64,000 nucleotides of DNA from Listeria weihenstephanensis (lineage in GTDB: Bacteria; Bacillota; Bacilli; Lactobacillales; Listeriaceae): NCBI RefSeq assembly GCF_003534205.1, contig NZ_CP011102.1:1438036-1502035 (forward strand), read 5' to 3'. This document shows, one piece after another, positions 1 through 9,982 of this stretch. How positions within the stretch are numbered: the stretch's first letter is position 1; every line of letters starts with the position of its first letter. The position numbers and the translations under genes are program-made. The notes below the pieces were generated by a model, which ran no database searches, was not told where the DNA came from, and was given only the letters and a program-made list of their open reading frames with translations.

Positions 1-108
1 TCGAAACAACGCGAAATATGTTACTATAGCATGAAGGAAAGCGCGTATTTGGTTGTATCTGAAATGGAGCGACACAAGCTTTTCTTATCAAAAAATATTT
101 TGCTTTGA
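1..108 (+). CDS. 3' end of an unidentified gene (partial)
   Basis: An open frame enters from the left edge and ends at TGA (106-108). The visible tail is about 35 residues, charged and without a recognisable motif (it contains the run [18 protein letters not shown]). It stops shortly before the panB ribosome binding site. In Bacillus subtilis birA precedes panB, but this tail does not resemble the end of BirA. It could equally be a chance open frame, since so little is visible. Confidence 0.3.
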   Translation, partial: SKQREICYYSMKESAYLVVSEMERHKLFLSKNILL

Positions 109-143
109 TCCAACGTATTGGACAGAGACAAAAGGAGAAGATA

Positions 144-980
144 ATGATGAAAAAACCAGTTGATTTCTTGCAAATGAAAGTAGAGCAGGAGAAGATCACG
201 ATGGTAACAGCATACGATTATCCGTCTGCGAAAAGTGCTGAAAAAGCAGAAGTGGACATGATTTTGGTGGGGGATTCATTGGGTATGGTTGTCCTTGGAT
301 ATGATTCTACTATTCCAGTGACGGTTTCTGATATGATTCATCACACCAAAGCTGTGAAAAGAGGCGCACCAAACACATTTATTGTAACGGACATGCCTTT
401 TTTAAGTTATCACGGTTCTGTGGAAGAAACGATTCGAAATGCACGGGATATTATCCAAGAAAGTGGTGCCAATGCGCTAAAAGTCGAAGGCGCAGGAGAT
501 GTTTTCTCAAAAATAGAATATCTAAGTGCTGGCGGTGTAGCAGTTGTCGCGCACCTAGGGCTAACGCCGCAAACCGTAGCCTTAACAGGAAGTTATAAAG
601 TACAGGGGAAATCTCTAACGGCCGCACGTGAACTTTTGGAGAATGCGCGTCAAGCAGAGGCCTCAGGAGCTATCGCACTCGTGCTTGAAGCAATACCAAG
701 ACAGCTTGCGAAAGAAGTATCAGCGAGTGTGTCTATTCCAACGATAGGTATTGGCGCAGGTGTCGACACAGATGGACAAGTACTTGTTTATCATGATTTG
801 ATTCAATATGGCACTGATCGGGTTTCAAAATTTGTGAAAACCTATGCAGCTGTTGACGAAACCATCCATTCGGCTCTGAATGCCTATGTGAGCGATGTTA
901 AAATGGGGGTATTTCCAGCGAAAGAACATACGTTTACAATGAGTGACGAAGTATTAAGTGGTCTATATGGGGGCGAATGA
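144..980 (+). CDS. panB: 3-methyl-2-oxobutanoate hydroxymethyltransferase (ketopantoate hydroxymethyltransferase)
   Basis: First committed enzyme of pantothenate synthesis. It transfers a hydroxymethyl group from methylene-tetrahydrofolate to 2-oxoisovalerate to give ketopantoate, in the cytoplasm. The protein is about 278 residues, normal for PanB, with the family motifs [12 protein letters not shown] near the N-terminus, [10 protein letters not shown] with a metal-binding Asp, and IGIGAG near residue 205. The start is set by AAAGGAG at 131-137; ATG 147 is equally possible and gives one residue less. A further upstream TTG lacks a ribosome site. It is followed directly by panC, with the panB stop almost touching the panC start, so panBCD is one operon. 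Confidence 0.95.
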   Translation: MMKKPVDFLQMKVEQEKITMVTAYDYPSAKSAEKAEVDMILVGDSLGMVVLGYDSTIPVTVSDMIHHTKAVKRGAPNTFIVTDMPFLSYHGSVEETIRNARDIIQESGANALKVEGAGDVFSKIEYLSAGGVAVVAHLGLTPQTVALTGSYKVQGKSLTAARELLENARQAEASGAIALVLEAIPRQLAKEVSASVSIPTIGIGAGVDTDGQVLVYHDLIQYGTDRVSKFVKTYAAVDETIHSALNAYVSDVKMGVFPAKEHTFTMSDEVLSGLYGGE

Positions 981-981
981 G

Positions 982-1836
982 ATGCAAATCATACGTGACC
1001 GGGATACATTAATGACTGAAATTGAAAATATAAAACGAAAACAACAAACAATAGGTTTTGTACCGACAATGGGCTATCTGCACGATGGGCACTTTGCGCT
1101 TGTACATGCAGCTAAGGCAGAGAATGATGTGGTAGTTATGAGTTTATTTGTGAATCCAACGCAATTTGGACCAGATGAAGATTTTGAAAGTTATCCGAGA
1201 GATGAGACCAAAGATATTGAATTAGCGAAAGAACAAGGTGTGAAGATTCTCTTTTTGCCAACAGTTCAAACGATGTATCCAGAAAGTTTGACTACATTCA
1301 TTCAAGCTCAAAAACGGGTTTCTGTCTTGGACGGGGCAGCGCGACCTGGTCATTTTGACGGGGTCCTGACAGTGTTGGCGAAATTATTCCATCTAGTTCA
1401 ACCAACACATGCTTACTTTGGGCAAAAAGATGCGCAGCAAGTGGCGGTAGTACAGGGTTTTGTAGCAGATTATTTTTTCCCAATAAAGCTTCGAGTGATT
1501 CCAACTGTTAGAGAAGATGATGGTTTGGCAAAAAGTTCGCGAAATGTTTATTTAACGGAGCAAGAACGTGCAGATGCCCCAGTGATTCATGCCGCCCTAT
1601 TAAGAGCACGAGAGCTCATAGCGCAAAAGCGTGATAAAGCATTTATTTTGAAGGAAACAGAAGCTTTTATAAACGAAAAATCAACGCATCAACGAATTGC
1701 TTATCTCGATATGTATCAGTTTCCATCTTTTGAGGAAATTTCAGATTGGGGAAAACCAATTATTATTGCGGTTTGTGTGCAGTACGCAAAAGCACGACTC
1801 ATTGATAATGAAATCATAGAGGGGGCTTTAACATGA
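982..1836 (+). CDS. panC: Pantothenate synthetase (pantoate--beta-alanine ligase)
   Basis: ATP-dependent ligase that joins pantoate and beta-alanine to form pantothenate. About 284 residues. The nucleotidyltransferase signature is clear: [13 protein letters not shown] (HIGH-type, near residue 22-34), [14 protein letters not shown] and the KSSRN loop that closes on ATP. ATG 982 is chosen because GGGGG at 969-973 is well spaced; the ATG at 967 would extend the protein by five residues. The stop overlaps panD by four bases (ATGA), implying translational coupling. Beta-alanine is supplied by the next gene. Confidence 0.95.
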   Translation: MQIIRDRDTLMTEIENIKRKQQTIGFVPTMGYLHDGHFALVHAAKAENDVVVMSLFVNPTQFGPDEDFESYPRDETKDIELAKEQGVKILFLPTVQTMYPESLTTFIQAQKRVSVLDGAARPGHFDGVLTVLAKLFHLVQPTHAYFGQKDAQQVAVVQGFVADYFFPIKLRVIPTVREDDGLAKSSRNVYLTEQERADAPVIHAALLRARELIAQKRDKAFILKETEAFINEKSTHQRIAYLDMYQFPSFEEISDWGKPIIIAVCVQYAKARLIDNEIIEGALT

Positions 1837-2216
1837 TGAGAACGATGATGAATGGCAAGATTCACAGGGCAACAGTGACCGAAGCAAATCTTCAATATGT
1901 TGGTAGTATAACGATTGATGAGGCTATATTGGACGCTGTTGATATGTTGCCTAATGAAAAAGTTCAGATTGTAAATAATAATAATGGTGCGCGTTTGGAG
2001 ACTTATATTATCCCTGGTGCACGAAATAGTGGTATTATTTGTTTGAATGGTGCTGCGGCTCGAATGACACAAGTTGGGGATACTGTCATCATTATGTCTT
2101 ACGGTATTTTTTCAAAAGAGGAAGCAGGCGAGCATCAACCTAAAATAGTCGTTTTGGATGAAAAGAATCGGATTGCGCAATTTTTACCAGAAGAAAAGGC
2201 GCAAACGACATTGTAG
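1833..2216 (+). CDS. panD: Aspartate 1-decarboxylase (pyruvoyl-dependent)
   Basis: Makes beta-alanine from L-aspartate for PanC. The proenzyme is 127 residues and cleaves itself between Gly24 and Ser25 to create the pyruvoyl cofactor. Here the YVGSITID motif places Gly-Ser exactly at 24-25, which supports the ATG at 1833. The conserved NNNNGAR and ICLNGAAA segments are present. Last gene of panBCD. Confidence 0.95.
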   Translation: MMRTMMNGKIHRATVTEANLQYVGSITIDEAILDAVDMLPNEKVQIVNNNNGARLETYIIPGARNSGIICLNGAAARMTQVGDTVIIMSYGIFSKEEAGEHQPKIVVLDEKNRIAQFLPEEKAQTTL

Positions 2217-2220
2217 AATA

Positions 2221-2251
2221 AGGGGGCTAGTTTTCTGGGGCTAGCTCCCGT
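2221..2251 (+). other. Intergenic hairpin between panD and dinG
   Basis: GGGGGCTAG and CTAGCTCCC form an inverted repeat separated by about ten bases. No run of T follows, so it is not a typical intrinsic terminator. It sits just upstream of the dinG ribosome binding site and may affect RNA processing or dinG translation; this is inference. Confidence 0.45.
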
Positions 2252-2272
2252 GTTTGAAAAGAGGGGACAATC

Positions 2273-5050
2273 GTGAAAAATAAGCGATATATTGTAGTGG
2301 ATTTAGAGACAACTGGAAATCAGGCAACGAAGGCAGATAAAATAATTCAGTTCTCAGCATGTATTGTTGAAAACGGCCAAATTGTAGATCAGTTTTCTAC
2401 TTTTTTAAATCCGGAAAAACGCATCCCTCCGTTTATTAAAGAACTAACAGGGATTACCGATAAAGATGTGAAGGATGCGCCTTTGTTTGAGGATGTGTCA
2501 TCTATTATTCATTCGTTGATTGATGGTGGTATTTTTGTCGCGCATAATGTGAGCTTTGATTGGACCTTTCTTCAAAAAGAAATGCGTGAAGCTGGTGAAG
2601 CCCCATTAAAAATGAAATTGCTGGATACTGTGGAACTGGCGAGGATAATGTATCCGACTGTGGACAGCTTTAAATTGCAAGATTTAGCAGACGAATTTGG
2701 TTTAGGTCATGATGCGCCGCATAGAGCAGATAGTGACGCGCGAGTGACAGCGGAATTGATGTTATTATTTATAGAAAAGCTAGAAACGTTGCCTCTTGCG
2801 ACTATTCGAAAACTGACCACGTTAGCGCAACATTTACCTGGATATCTCTCAGAGTTACTCTTTGATATTGAAATGCGAAAAGAACGAGCATTACAACCAT
2901 TAGAATCTAAATGGATCGAGCACCGAGGGATTGTGATTTGCAATAAGGAAGTGCAACAAGCGCAGTATAGTCGCGCTGAACATGCGATTTATCCAGAAAG
3001 TGATGCAAAGAAAATAGCGTTATTTCAAAAGACGGATGCTACGCTTGTACCACGAGAAGGACAATTCCAAATGATGGATACAGTGATGACGTCATGGGAA
3101 AATGAAAATAATGCGCTTATTGAGGCAGGTACTGGAATTGGGAAAACGTTAGGGTATTTTTTACCTGCTATTTATTTTGCGAAGGAACGACAAATTCCAA
3201 TCGTGATTAGTACATATACGAACCTGTTGCAATCACAACTATTTCATAAAGACATACCGTTGCTTCAAAAATTAACGGATTTTGATATTCAGGCAGTCGT
3301 GTTAAAGGGGCGCGAGCATTACATTAATTTATTTAAATTTGAGCAGCTACTTTCCGAGGTGGACAAGACACATGATGTGGTACTTACGAAAATGCAATTA
3401 CTTGTTTGGCTAACAGAAACGTTAACTGGGGATATCGATGAGGTAAATCTTTCAGGTGGGGGCTATTTATTTTGGAATCGGATGAAGCATACTGGCTGGT
3501 TCTTATCGCAAAAAAAAGATCCGTGGTTGTTGTATGATTTTTATTTATTTAATCAAAAACAGGCCAATGTAGCGGACTTAATTATTGTAAACCATGCGTT
3601 ACTATTACAAGACCATTTCTCTGAGACAAAACTATTACCTGATTATGAGTATGCTGTGATCGATGAAGCGCACCATTTCACCGATGCTGCGAAGTCACAA
3701 CAAAGCTTTGTATTTTCTTATCAGCGTATGAAATTTTTTATGAATCGCTTAGGAATGCGCACAAAAGACGGGATGTTAAAAAGGCTAGAAGTACTTTTTC
3801 CAGAACAACACCAACTTTTTGATGTGGAGATTGCTGTTGTGAAGTTAGAGGAGGCGCTGGAAGATTTCTTTTCACAACTGGCGCAAAAGTTGAATCGGGC
3901 CACTAAAAACGTAACAGAATTAATATTGGTCGAGAATGTTATTGACGAAAAACTAGATGAGGCCTTGTTTTTTGCTGGCGAGAAGGTGTTGTTACTCATT
4001 CGAGAGATTAGTGTAGCGCTGGATTATGTTTTGGAACAAGGGAAGAACGTGACAAGCAAATTCAGTGAAAGAGAATCCGCTTTTTTAGAAGAAGTTTATT
4101 CTTTTGGATTAGATTGGAAACGCGTGGAAAAGCAATTATCGGTAATGCTCTATGAAAAAGAAGAAGCGATGACACTATATATCGAGGCAGATAAAAATAA
4201 GGCGCGTGGCAGCATGCGTTTGAGGGCGAATATCATACAGGTGAGTCATACATTGCAGCATGATTTTTTTGATACGAAGAAGAGTGTGATTTTGACCTCG
4301 GCCACATTGACGGTAGATGATTCATTCCATTATATGCAAGTTGATTTAGGATTAGATGAGGATATAGTGACACAGCAAATTAAGTCACCGTTTCATTATG
4401 AGGAGAATGCACGAATTTTGATCCCAACAGATATGCTTCCTGTAAAAGGAACGCCGATGGAGCAATATACGAATAAACTGGCTGCCTACTTAAGCGCAAT
4501 TGCAAAAGAGACGTCAGGGCGAATGCTGGTGTTGTTTACAGCGAATGATATGTTACAGAAGACGTATCGCAAAATGAATCAAGATCCTTCGATTGCAGAG
4601 TATCGTATTTTGGGACAAGGAATTTCATCGGGAAGTCCTGCAAGATTAACGAAACAATTTCTCGCGTTTGATAAGGCAGTTTTACTCGGAACGATGAGTT
4701 TTTGGGAGGGTATTGATATTCCAGGTGATGATTTATCCTGTCTTGTGATAGTCCGCCTCCCTTTTGCATCGTTGGAAGATCCCTATACAAAAGCGCAGAT
4801 AGCTCTACGTAAAAAAATGGGACAAAATGCTTTCCAGACATACTCTCTACCAGAGGCTGTTCTTCGCTTTAAACAAGGGTTCGGAAGGTTAATTAGACGC
4901 GAGGAAGATCGAGGTATTGTCTTTATTTTTGATAATCGTGTGGATACGACTAATTTTGGCAAAGCGTTCCTGCATTCCATTCCGAAAGTGCCCATCGTGA
5001 AAGCGAAAGAGGCTGAATTACTTGAAGAAGTGAAGAATTTTTTTGAATAA
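2273..5050 (+). CDS. dinG: DinG-type protein: DnaQ-like 3'-5' exonuclease fused to a superfamily 2 helicase-like domain
   Basis: About 925 residues. The N-terminal ~170 residues are a DEDDh exonuclease (VVDLETTGN near residue 8-16, AHNVSFDWTF, HRADSDARVT). The rest is helicase-like, with Walker A EAGTGIGKT near 283-291, the DEAHH box near 464-468, and C-terminal motifs GTMSFWEGID and QGFGRLIRR. I see no iron-sulfur cysteine cluster, unlike E. coli DinG. This architecture is the Gram-positive form; the Staphylococcus aureus homologue is reported to act as a 3'-5' exonuclease rather than a helicase. The start is GTG at 2273 behind AGAGGGGA. The location after panD matches Bacillus and Listeria. 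Confidence 0.93.
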   Translation: MKNKRYIVVDLETTGNQATKADKIIQFSACIVENGQIVDQFSTFLNPEKRIPPFIKELTGITDKDVKDAPLFEDVSSIIHSLIDGGIFVAHNVSFDWTFLQKEMREAGEAPLKMKLLDTVELARIMYPTVDSFKLQDLADEFGLGHDAPHRADSDARVTAELMLLFIEKLETLPLATIRKLTTLAQHLPGYLSELLFDIEMRKERALQPLESKWIEHRGIVICNKEVQQAQYSRAEHAIYPESDAKKIALFQKTDATLVPREGQFQMMDTVMTSWENENNALIEAGTGIGKTLGYFLPAIYFAKERQIPIVISTYTNLLQSQLFHKDIPLLQKLTDFDIQAVVLKGREHYINLFKFEQLLSEVDKTHDVVLTKMQLLVWLTETLTGDIDEVNLSGGGYLFWNRMKHTGWFLSQKKDPWLLYDFYLFNQKQANVADLIIVNHALLLQDHFSETKLLPDYEYAVIDEAHHFTDAAKSQQSFVFSYQRMKFFMNRLGMRTKDGMLKRLEVLFPEQHQLFDVEIAVVKLEEALEDFFSQLAQKLNRATKNVTELILVENVIDEKLDEALFFAGEKVLLLIREISVALDYVLEQGKNVTSKFSERESAFLEEVYSFGLDWKRVEKQLSVMLYEKEEAMTLYIEADKNKARGSMRLRANIIQVSHTLQHDFFDTKKSVILTSATLTVDDSFHYMQVDLGLDEDIVTQQIKSPFHYEENARILIPTDMLPVKGTPMEQYTNKLAAYLSAIAKETSGRMLVLFTANDMLQKTYRKMNQDPSIAEYRILGQGISSGSPARLTKQFLAFDKAVLLGTMSFWEGIDIPGDDLSCLVIVRLPFASLEDPYTKAQIALRKKMGQNAFQTYSLPEAVLRFKQGFGRLIRREEDRGIVFIFDNRVDTTNFGKAFLHSIPKVPIVKAKEAELLEEVKNFFE

Positions 5051-5062
5051 CCGTTTTTTTAC

Positions 5063-5112
5063 TTCAAATATGTTGTTGGTATTGCTATAATGAATCTAGG
5101 CCTAAATTAGGC
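5063..5112 (+). promoter_or_regulatory. Promoter with a palindrome at the transcription start, upstream of ypmB
   Basis: An extended -10 (TGC-TATAAT, TATAAT at 5086-5091) has a weak -35 (TTCAAA at 5063). Nine bases downstream lies the perfect 13-base palindrome GCCTAAATTAGGC (5100-5112). It covers the expected start region and could be an operator or a short leader hairpin. No regulator is assigned. Confidence 0.5.
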
Positions 5113-5124
5113 AACTACAGCGTA

Positions 5125-5655
5125 ATGGCTATGGAAATGAGAGTAGATATTTTGCGAAAACGTAATCAGAAAAGTTACTGGAAGTGGATTTGGATCGGCG
5201 TAGCAGCGTTTGTAGCTGTGATAGCAGGAGTTTTCATCTTTTTCTACAGTGCCCAGAAACCAGTTCGCGCTGATGAAGAAACGGCACTAGCACGCATCGA
5301 CGGTAAAGTAGATTTGAAGCAGCAGGATGGTTTTTATTTGTATAATGGGGCCAATGGTGTGTATTACGTGTTGACAGGAAAGAATAGTAAATCAAAGAAT
5401 ATCATCGTATGGGTTCCTAAAAGCAAGAAAGGAACCGTTGTCGTTAAATATGCATCCGATGGTATTTCAAAAAATGAAGCCATAGCAAAAGTGAAGCAAG
5501 AAAAGAATCCTAAAAAGATTCTAAACGTGACACTAGGTATGGATAAAGGCGTGCCGATTTGGGAAGTTTCGTATCTAGATAGTTCGAACAGCTTGAATTA
5601 CTATGATTTAGATTTTGAAACGGGCGAATGGTATCGTGCCATTGAAAACTTATAA
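5125..5655 (+). CDS. ypmB: YpmB-like membrane-anchored protein (PepSY-type)
   Basis: About 170 residues. A short basic N-terminus is followed by one membrane segment (roughly residues 20-42) and an extracytoplasmic domain of two PepSY-like halves. Genes of this type sit between dinG and aspB in Bacillus and Listeria; the function is unknown. The start is uncertain: ATG 5125, 5131 and 5137 lack a good ribosome site, whereas TTG 5152 has GAGAG eight bases upstream and gives an N-terminus that begins with the basic segment. Confidence 0.8.
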   Translation: MAMEMRVDILRKRNQKSYWKWIWIGVAAFVAVIAGVFIFFYSAQKPVRADEETALARIDGKVDLKQQDGFYLYNGANGVYYVLTGKNSKSKNIIVWVPKSKKGTVVVKYASDGISKNEAIAKVKQEKNPKKILNVTLGMDKGVPIWEVSYLDSSNSLNYYDLDFETGEWYRAIENL

Positions 5656-5683
5656 CACTTTTTAAAAATAGGAGGGAATAGCC

Positions 5684-6868
5684 ATGGACCTACCGCTCTC
5701 GAGACGTGTCCAAGAAATTGCTGCATCGCCAACACTCGCGATTACAGCAAAAGCAAGAGAAATGAAGCAGGCTGGTGTCGATGTGATTGGCCTTGGAGCC
5801 GGGGAACCGGACTTCAATACGCCGCAGAATATCATTGATGCAGCAGTCGATTCTATGAATAAAGGGTTCACTAAGTATACGGCAACAACTGGAATACCTG
5901 AATTAAAGCAGGCGATTATCGATAAATTGAAACAAGATCAGTTTTTGACGTATAAACCGAGCCAAATTTTTGTAGGAACAGGTGCGAAACACGTCTTGTA
6001 CTGTGCATTTCAAACGATTCTGAATCCTGGGGACGAAGTGATTATCCCAGTGCCTTATTGGGTAACATATCCAGAGCAAATTAAGCTTGCCGGCGGTGTT
6101 CCTATTTTTGTTGAGACAGGTTTCGATGCGGATTTTAAAATGACGGCTGTTGATTTTGAACAGGCGATCACACCGAAAACACGTGCTATTGTGCTAAATT
6201 CTCCAAATAATCCAACTGGAATGACCTATACAAAAGAAGAGTTGCGGGCGATTGGTGAAGTTGCTAAAAAGCATGGCGTTTATATTGTCTCCGATGAAAT
6301 TTACGAGAAATTATACTACGGTGATAAAAGTGATCTAGTGTCCATTGCGTCTCTCAGTGATGCACTTTATGAGCTGACGATCGTGATTAATGGTGTTTCA
6401 AAAGCTTACGCGATGACTGGCTGGCGTATTGGTTATGCGGCCGCGGCGGAACCAATTATTGCAGGTATGGGAAAGTTAGCAGACCACATGACGAGTAATC
6501 CTACTGCTAACGCGCAATATGGCGCAGTGGCAGCGTATACTGGCGATCAGGCAATACCAGAAAGTATGTATCAAGCCTTCCAAGATCGGATGGAGCGTTT
6601 TTATCCTATTTTGGAATCAATACCTGGATTTAAACCGAAAAAACCAAGTGGTGCTTTCTATTTCTTCATTGATGTAGAAGAAGCCGCGAAACAAAAAGGT
6701 TTCGCAACAGTGGATGCTTTTGCGAAAAGTTTGTTAGACGATGCTTTTGTAGCAGTCGTGCCAGGCTCAGGATTCGGGATGCCAAATTATATCCGAATTT
6801 CTTATGCGACAGATCCAGCATTATTTGAACAGGCGTTAGATCGAATGAAAGATTTTATGAAAAATTAG
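5684..6868 (+). CDS. aspB: Aspartate aminotransferase (class I PLP enzyme)
   Basis: 394 residues, the usual length. It interconverts aspartate and oxaloacetate with glutamate/2-oxoglutarate. Visible family marks are [12 protein letters not shown] near residue 38, NSPNNPTG near 172-179, the SDEIYEKL segment, the PLP-lysine motif [14 protein letters not shown] (Lys near 239), and YIRISYA near the C-terminus. The ATG follows AGGAGGG at ideal spacing. Together with asnS, 11 bases downstream, it forms an aspartate/asparagine unit. Confidence 0.93.
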   Translation: MDLPLSRRVQEIAASPTLAITAKAREMKQAGVDVIGLGAGEPDFNTPQNIIDAAVDSMNKGFTKYTATTGIPELKQAIIDKLKQDQFLTYKPSQIFVGTGAKHVLYCAFQTILNPGDEVIIPVPYWVTYPEQIKLAGGVPIFVETGFDADFKMTAVDFEQAITPKTRAIVLNSPNNPTGMTYTKEELRAIGEVAKKHGVYIVSDEIYEKLYYGDKSDLVSIASLSDALYELTIVINGVSKAYAMTGWRIGYAAAAEPIIAGMGKLADHMTSNPTANAQYGAVAAYTGDQAIPESMYQAFQDRMERFYPILESIPGFKPKKPSGAFYFFIDVEEAAKQKGFATVDAFAKSLLDDAFVAVVPGSGFGMPNYIRISYATDPALFEQALDRMKDFMKN

Positions 6869-6879
6869 GGAGTGTAAAT

Positions 6880-8172
6880 ATGCAAATTACGATTAATCAA
6901 GCAGCAAATTATGTAGACAAAGAAGTGAAAATCGGTGGTTGGCTAAGCAATAAACGTTCTAGCGGTAAAATTGCCTTCTTACAATTGCGTGATGGTACTG
7001 GTTTTATGCAAGGCGTGGTTGTGAAGGCAGAAGTAGGCGAAGAAATTTTCCAAACAGCGAAAAGCATGTCGCAAGAAACGAGCCTTTATGTAACTGGTAC
7101 AATTCATGAAGACACACGTTCTCCATTTGGTTATGAAATGGCGGTTACAGGGATTGAAATCATCAGTGAATCTGTGGATTATCCGATTACACCGAAAGAA
7201 CATGGTACCGAATTTTTGATGGACCACCGTCATTTATGGTTGCGTTCCAATCGTCAGCACGCAATCATGAAAATTCGTAATGAGATTATTCGTGCAACAT
7301 ATGAATTCTTTAACCAAGAAGGTTTCTTGAAAATCGATCCGCCAATTCTTACTGGTAGTGCGCCAGAAGGTACAACGGAATTATTCCATACGAAATATTT
7401 TGAAGAAGATGCCTTTTTATCACAAAGTGGTCAATTATACATGGAAGCAGCAGCAATGGCATTTGGGAAGGTATTCTCATTTGGCCCAACTTTCCGTGCA
7501 GAAAAATCAAAAACACGCCGTCATTTAATCGAATTTTGGATGATCGAACCTGAAATGGCATTTTATAAATTAGAGGATAGTTTGAAAGTACAAGAAAATT
7601 ATGTAGCTTTCTTAGTAGAAACGGTTCTTAAGAATTGCCGCCTAGAACTAGACCGTTTAGGACGTGATGTGTCTCATTTAGAGAAGATGGTAGCACCTTT
7701 CCCACGCATCACATACACAGAAGCGATTACATTACTCAAAAAATTAGGCTTTGAAGATATCGAATGGGGTGATGACTTCGGTGCACCACACGAAACAGCA
7801 ATCGCAGACAGCTTCGAAAAACCGGTGTTTATTACACACTATCCGAAAGCTATCAAGCCATTTTACATGCCAGAAGATCCGAATAACAGTGAAGTAGTTC
7901 TTTGTGCCGATTTGATCGCACCAGAAGGCTACGGCGAAATTATCGGTGGATCCGAGCGTATTCATGAACTAGCGATTTTAGAAGCCCGGATGAAAGAATT
8001 TGACTTAGATTTAGAAGCATACAGCTGGTATCTAGACTTAGCACGCTACGGCTCTGTCCCACACTCCGGTTTCGGATTAGGCCTAGAGCGCACGGTTGCT
8101 TGGATTTCAGGAACAGAGCATGTGCGTGAAACAATTCCGTTCCCTAGACTGTTGAATAGATTGTATCCATAA
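6880..8172 (+). CDS. asnS: Asparaginyl-tRNA synthetase (class IIb)
   Basis: 430 residues. It charges tRNA-Asn. The N-terminal ~110 residues form the OB-fold anticodon-binding domain; the catalytic core carries motif 2 ([15 protein letters not shown]) and motif 3 ([10 protein letters not shown]) of class II synthetases. AsnRS rather than AspRS is supported by its length (no bacterial AspRS insertion) and by the aspB-asnS-dnaD order known in Bacillus. No T-box leader is present. The gene is followed by an unusual intergenic element. Confidence 0.95.
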   Translation: MQITINQAANYVDKEVKIGGWLSNKRSSGKIAFLQLRDGTGFMQGVVVKAEVGEEIFQTAKSMSQETSLYVTGTIHEDTRSPFGYEMAVTGIEIISESVDYPITPKEHGTEFLMDHRHLWLRSNRQHAIMKIRNEIIRATYEFFNQEGFLKIDPPILTGSAPEGTTELFHTKYFEEDAFLSQSGQLYMEAAAMAFGKVFSFGPTFRAEKSKTRRHLIEFWMIEPEMAFYKLEDSLKVQENYVAFLVETVLKNCRLELDRLGRDVSHLEKMVAPFPRITYTEAITLLKKLGFEDIEWGDDFGAPHETAIADSFEKPVFITHYPKAIKPFYMPEDPNNSEVVLCADLIAPEGYGEIIGGSERIHELAILEARMKEFDLDLEAYSWYLDLARYGSVPHSGFGLGLERTVAWISGTEHVRETIPFPRLLNRLYP

Positions 8173-8184
8173 AGAAAAGCGAAA

Positions 8185-8375
8185 ACAGCCCGTTAGCCTC
8201 GACAGAATTTGTTAGGAGGCGCAGTGAAAACCGTCCCTTGGTTTTTGCGGAGGCACCGAAAATTCCGAGAGGCTGGCTGTTGGAGCTAGATCCGAAGGCG
8301 CCAGCCCAACAATCAACACACAAATTTTAAGATCCCAATTCTTCCAGATTCCTAACTTCAATCAGAACAAAGCAA
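8185..8375 (+). repeat. Intergenic structured element, copy A
   Basis: First of three related intergenic elements. The core is GCCTC (8196-8200) pairing with GAGGC (8250-8254), enclosing CGCA-n-AAAACC and GGTTTT-TGCG (8220-8249). A second stem, GGCTGGC/GCCAGCC, follows at about 8272-8306. The tail carries GATTCCTAACTTCAAT-like sequence shared with the other copies. It begins 12 bases after the asnS stop. Compared with copies B and C, the arm changes are compensating (see findings). Confidence 0.7.
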
Positions 8376-8408
8376 AACCTCTAAATCAGCAATCTATACT
8401 AAACAAAA

Positions 8409-8467
8409 ACTTCAAGCTTCCAAGGGAATTCTTCCATAAGATTTCCCTCGGAAGCTTGAAGTTTTTT
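8409..8467 (+). terminator. Intrinsic terminator after asnS
   Basis: A long hairpin (ACTTCAAGCTTCCAAGGGAA with its near-complement TTTCCCTCGGAAGCTTGAAGT) is followed by seven T. It ends the aspB-asnS transcript beyond repeat copy A. Bases 8468-8566 are AT-rich with no recognised feature. Confidence 0.85.
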
Positions 8468-8566
8468 TATCCCTACATAGCCACTCAAAACCTCATCATC
8501 CCCACTTAAAAACCTGAAAAATCGCCCAAAAAAGCATTTTCATCATGATTTCCTCATTTTTCATGG

Positions 8567-8572
8567 TATAAT
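8567..8572 (+). promoter_or_regulatory. -10 element of the dnaD promoter
   Basis: TATAAT preceded by TGG, an extended -10. A -35 match is weak. The expected start is only about ten bases before the dnaD ribosome site, so the leader would be very short. Confidence 0.5.
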
Positions 8573-8589
8573 TTCTAATGAGGTGTTAC

Positions 8590-9318
8590 ATGATGGATAA
8601 TAAAATAATGCAAAAATGGTTGAATGCGGGGAATGTTACGCTACCACACGTATTGGTTGAAAATTATGCCAAGATCGGTATGGATGAACAGGAATTTATT
8701 ATTGTTTTACAGCTACATTCCTTTCTTGAAAAGGGTGTGTATTTCCCATCAATGGAGGAAATTGCTGACCGAACGACGCTTAGTACAGAGCAAACATTCC
8801 GTATCATTCAATCACTTGTCAACAAAAAAATAATTACGATTAAACAGCTAAATGAAGGAGAACAAGTTTTTACTGAGAGTTACTCACTCGACCCGCTCTG
8901 GGAGAAATTAATGCTCTTTTTTGAAAATCTTCATCAGGAAAAACAATTTGCTTTACGTGAAACAGAGCAGGTCAGTCTTTATTCGCAATTTGAACAAGAG
9001 TTTGGTCGTCCTTTATCTCCAATGGAGGCTGAAATGTTATCCGCTTGGGTTGATCAGGACCATAATACACCAGAACTGATTCGTGAGGCTTTGAAAGAAG
9101 CCGTTATTTCTCAAAAATTAAGTTTCCGCTACATGGACCGAATTTTGCTAAACTGGAATCGTAAAAATATTAAAACGCCAGAGCAAGCAAGAGTGGCATC
9201 CGCGGCTTTTCATGAGAATATAACAACAAATACAGCTGATAAAAGCAACACGACGCGGGTGAAGAAAAGTGAAAATTCGATACCGCTCTATGATTGGCTA
9301 GATAAGAGAAAAGGGTGA
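8590..9318 (+). CDS. dnaD: DnaD replication-initiation/restart protein
   Basis: About 242 residues. Primosomal protein acting with DnaA, DnaB and DnaI in loading the replicative helicase in Bacillota. The N-terminal winged-helix oligomerisation domain (~residues 1-120) is followed by a linker and the DnaD/DnaB C-terminal domain, with its signature YMDRILLNW (the YxxxIxxxW motif) and a basic DNA-binding tail. Start ATG 8590 or 8593 follows GAGGTG at 8580; an in-frame ATG at 8578 precedes this ribosome site and is rejected. nth follows four bases after the stop. Confidence 0.93.
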   Translation: MMDNKIMQKWLNAGNVTLPHVLVENYAKIGMDEQEFIIVLQLHSFLEKGVYFPSMEEIADRTTLSTEQTFRIIQSLVNKKIITIKQLNEGEQVFTESYSLDPLWEKLMLFFENLHQEKQFALRETEQVSLYSQFEQEFGRPLSPMEAEMLSAWVDQDHNTPELIREALKEAVISQKLSFRYMDRILLNWNRKNIKTPEQARVASAAFHENITTNTADKSNTTRVKKSENSIPLYDWLDKRKG

Positions 9319-9322
9319 AGCG

Positions 9323-9982
9323 ATGTTAACGAACAAACAAACAGTGACGTGTATTGAGATGATGGCAGAGATGTTTCCTGCTGCCCACTGTGAGCTAGAG
9401 CATAAGAATACGTTTGAGCTGCTTATCGCTGTTGTGCTGTCTGCGCAGTGTACAGATGTATTAGTCAACCGTGTGACAGCATCACTTTTTGAGAAGTATC
9501 ATGGACCTGAGGATTATATTCAAGTACCCCTTGAGGAACTAGAAAATGATATCCGTTCTATCGGGTTATATCGAAATAAAGCAAAAAACATTCAAGCGCT
9601 ATCTCGCAAAATTCGAGATGAATTTGATGGAAAAGTGCCTCAATCACATGTAGAATTAGAAAGTTTACCAGGCGTTGGTCGCAAAACGGCGAATGTTGTG
9701 CTATCTGTTGGATTTGGCGTTCCAGCTATCGCAGTCGATACACATGTAGAACGTGTTTCAAAGCGGCTCGGGATTTGTCGCTGGAAAGATTCTGTGACAG
9801 AAGTAGAAAATACATTAATGCGGAAACTTCCAAAAGAGATGTGGTCGGATGCGCATCATGATATGATTTTCTTTGGTCGTTATCATTGTAAAGCAAGAAA
9901 ACCAGAATGCTCCACATGCCCGTTATTATATCTTTGCCGAGAAGGTAAAAAACAAGCGAAAGCGAGAGGTTTTGATGGCTGA
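9323..9982 (+). CDS. nth: Endonuclease III (DNA glycosylase/AP lyase)
   Basis: 219 residues. Base-excision repair enzyme for oxidised pyrimidines. Helix-hairpin-helix motif LPGVGRKTANVV with the catalytic Lys near residue 117, catalytic Asp in VDTHVERV, and the C-terminal 4Fe-4S ligands spaced C-x6-C-x2-C-x5-C (CKARKPECSTCPLLYLC). All key residues are intact. It overlaps ypoC by eight bases. Confidence 0.95.
   Translation: MLTNKQTVTCIEMMAEMFPAAHCELEHKNTFELLIAVVLSAQCTDVLVNRVTASLFEKYHGPEDYIQVPLEELENDIRSIGLYRNKAKNIQALSRKIRDEFDGKVPQSHVELESLPGVGRKTANVVLSVGFGVPAIAVDTHVERVSKRLGICRWKDSVTEVENTLMRKLPKEMWSDAHHDMIFFGRYHCKARKPECSTCPLLYLCREGKKQAKARGFDG

Noticed and set aside
6868-6880. T-box leader for asnS
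   Set aside because: asnS is 11 bases after aspB and no T-box sequence exists there.
9873-9974. Longer ypoC frame overlapping nth by over 100 bases
   Set aside because: No ribosome site, while ATG 9975 has one and fits YpoC relatives.
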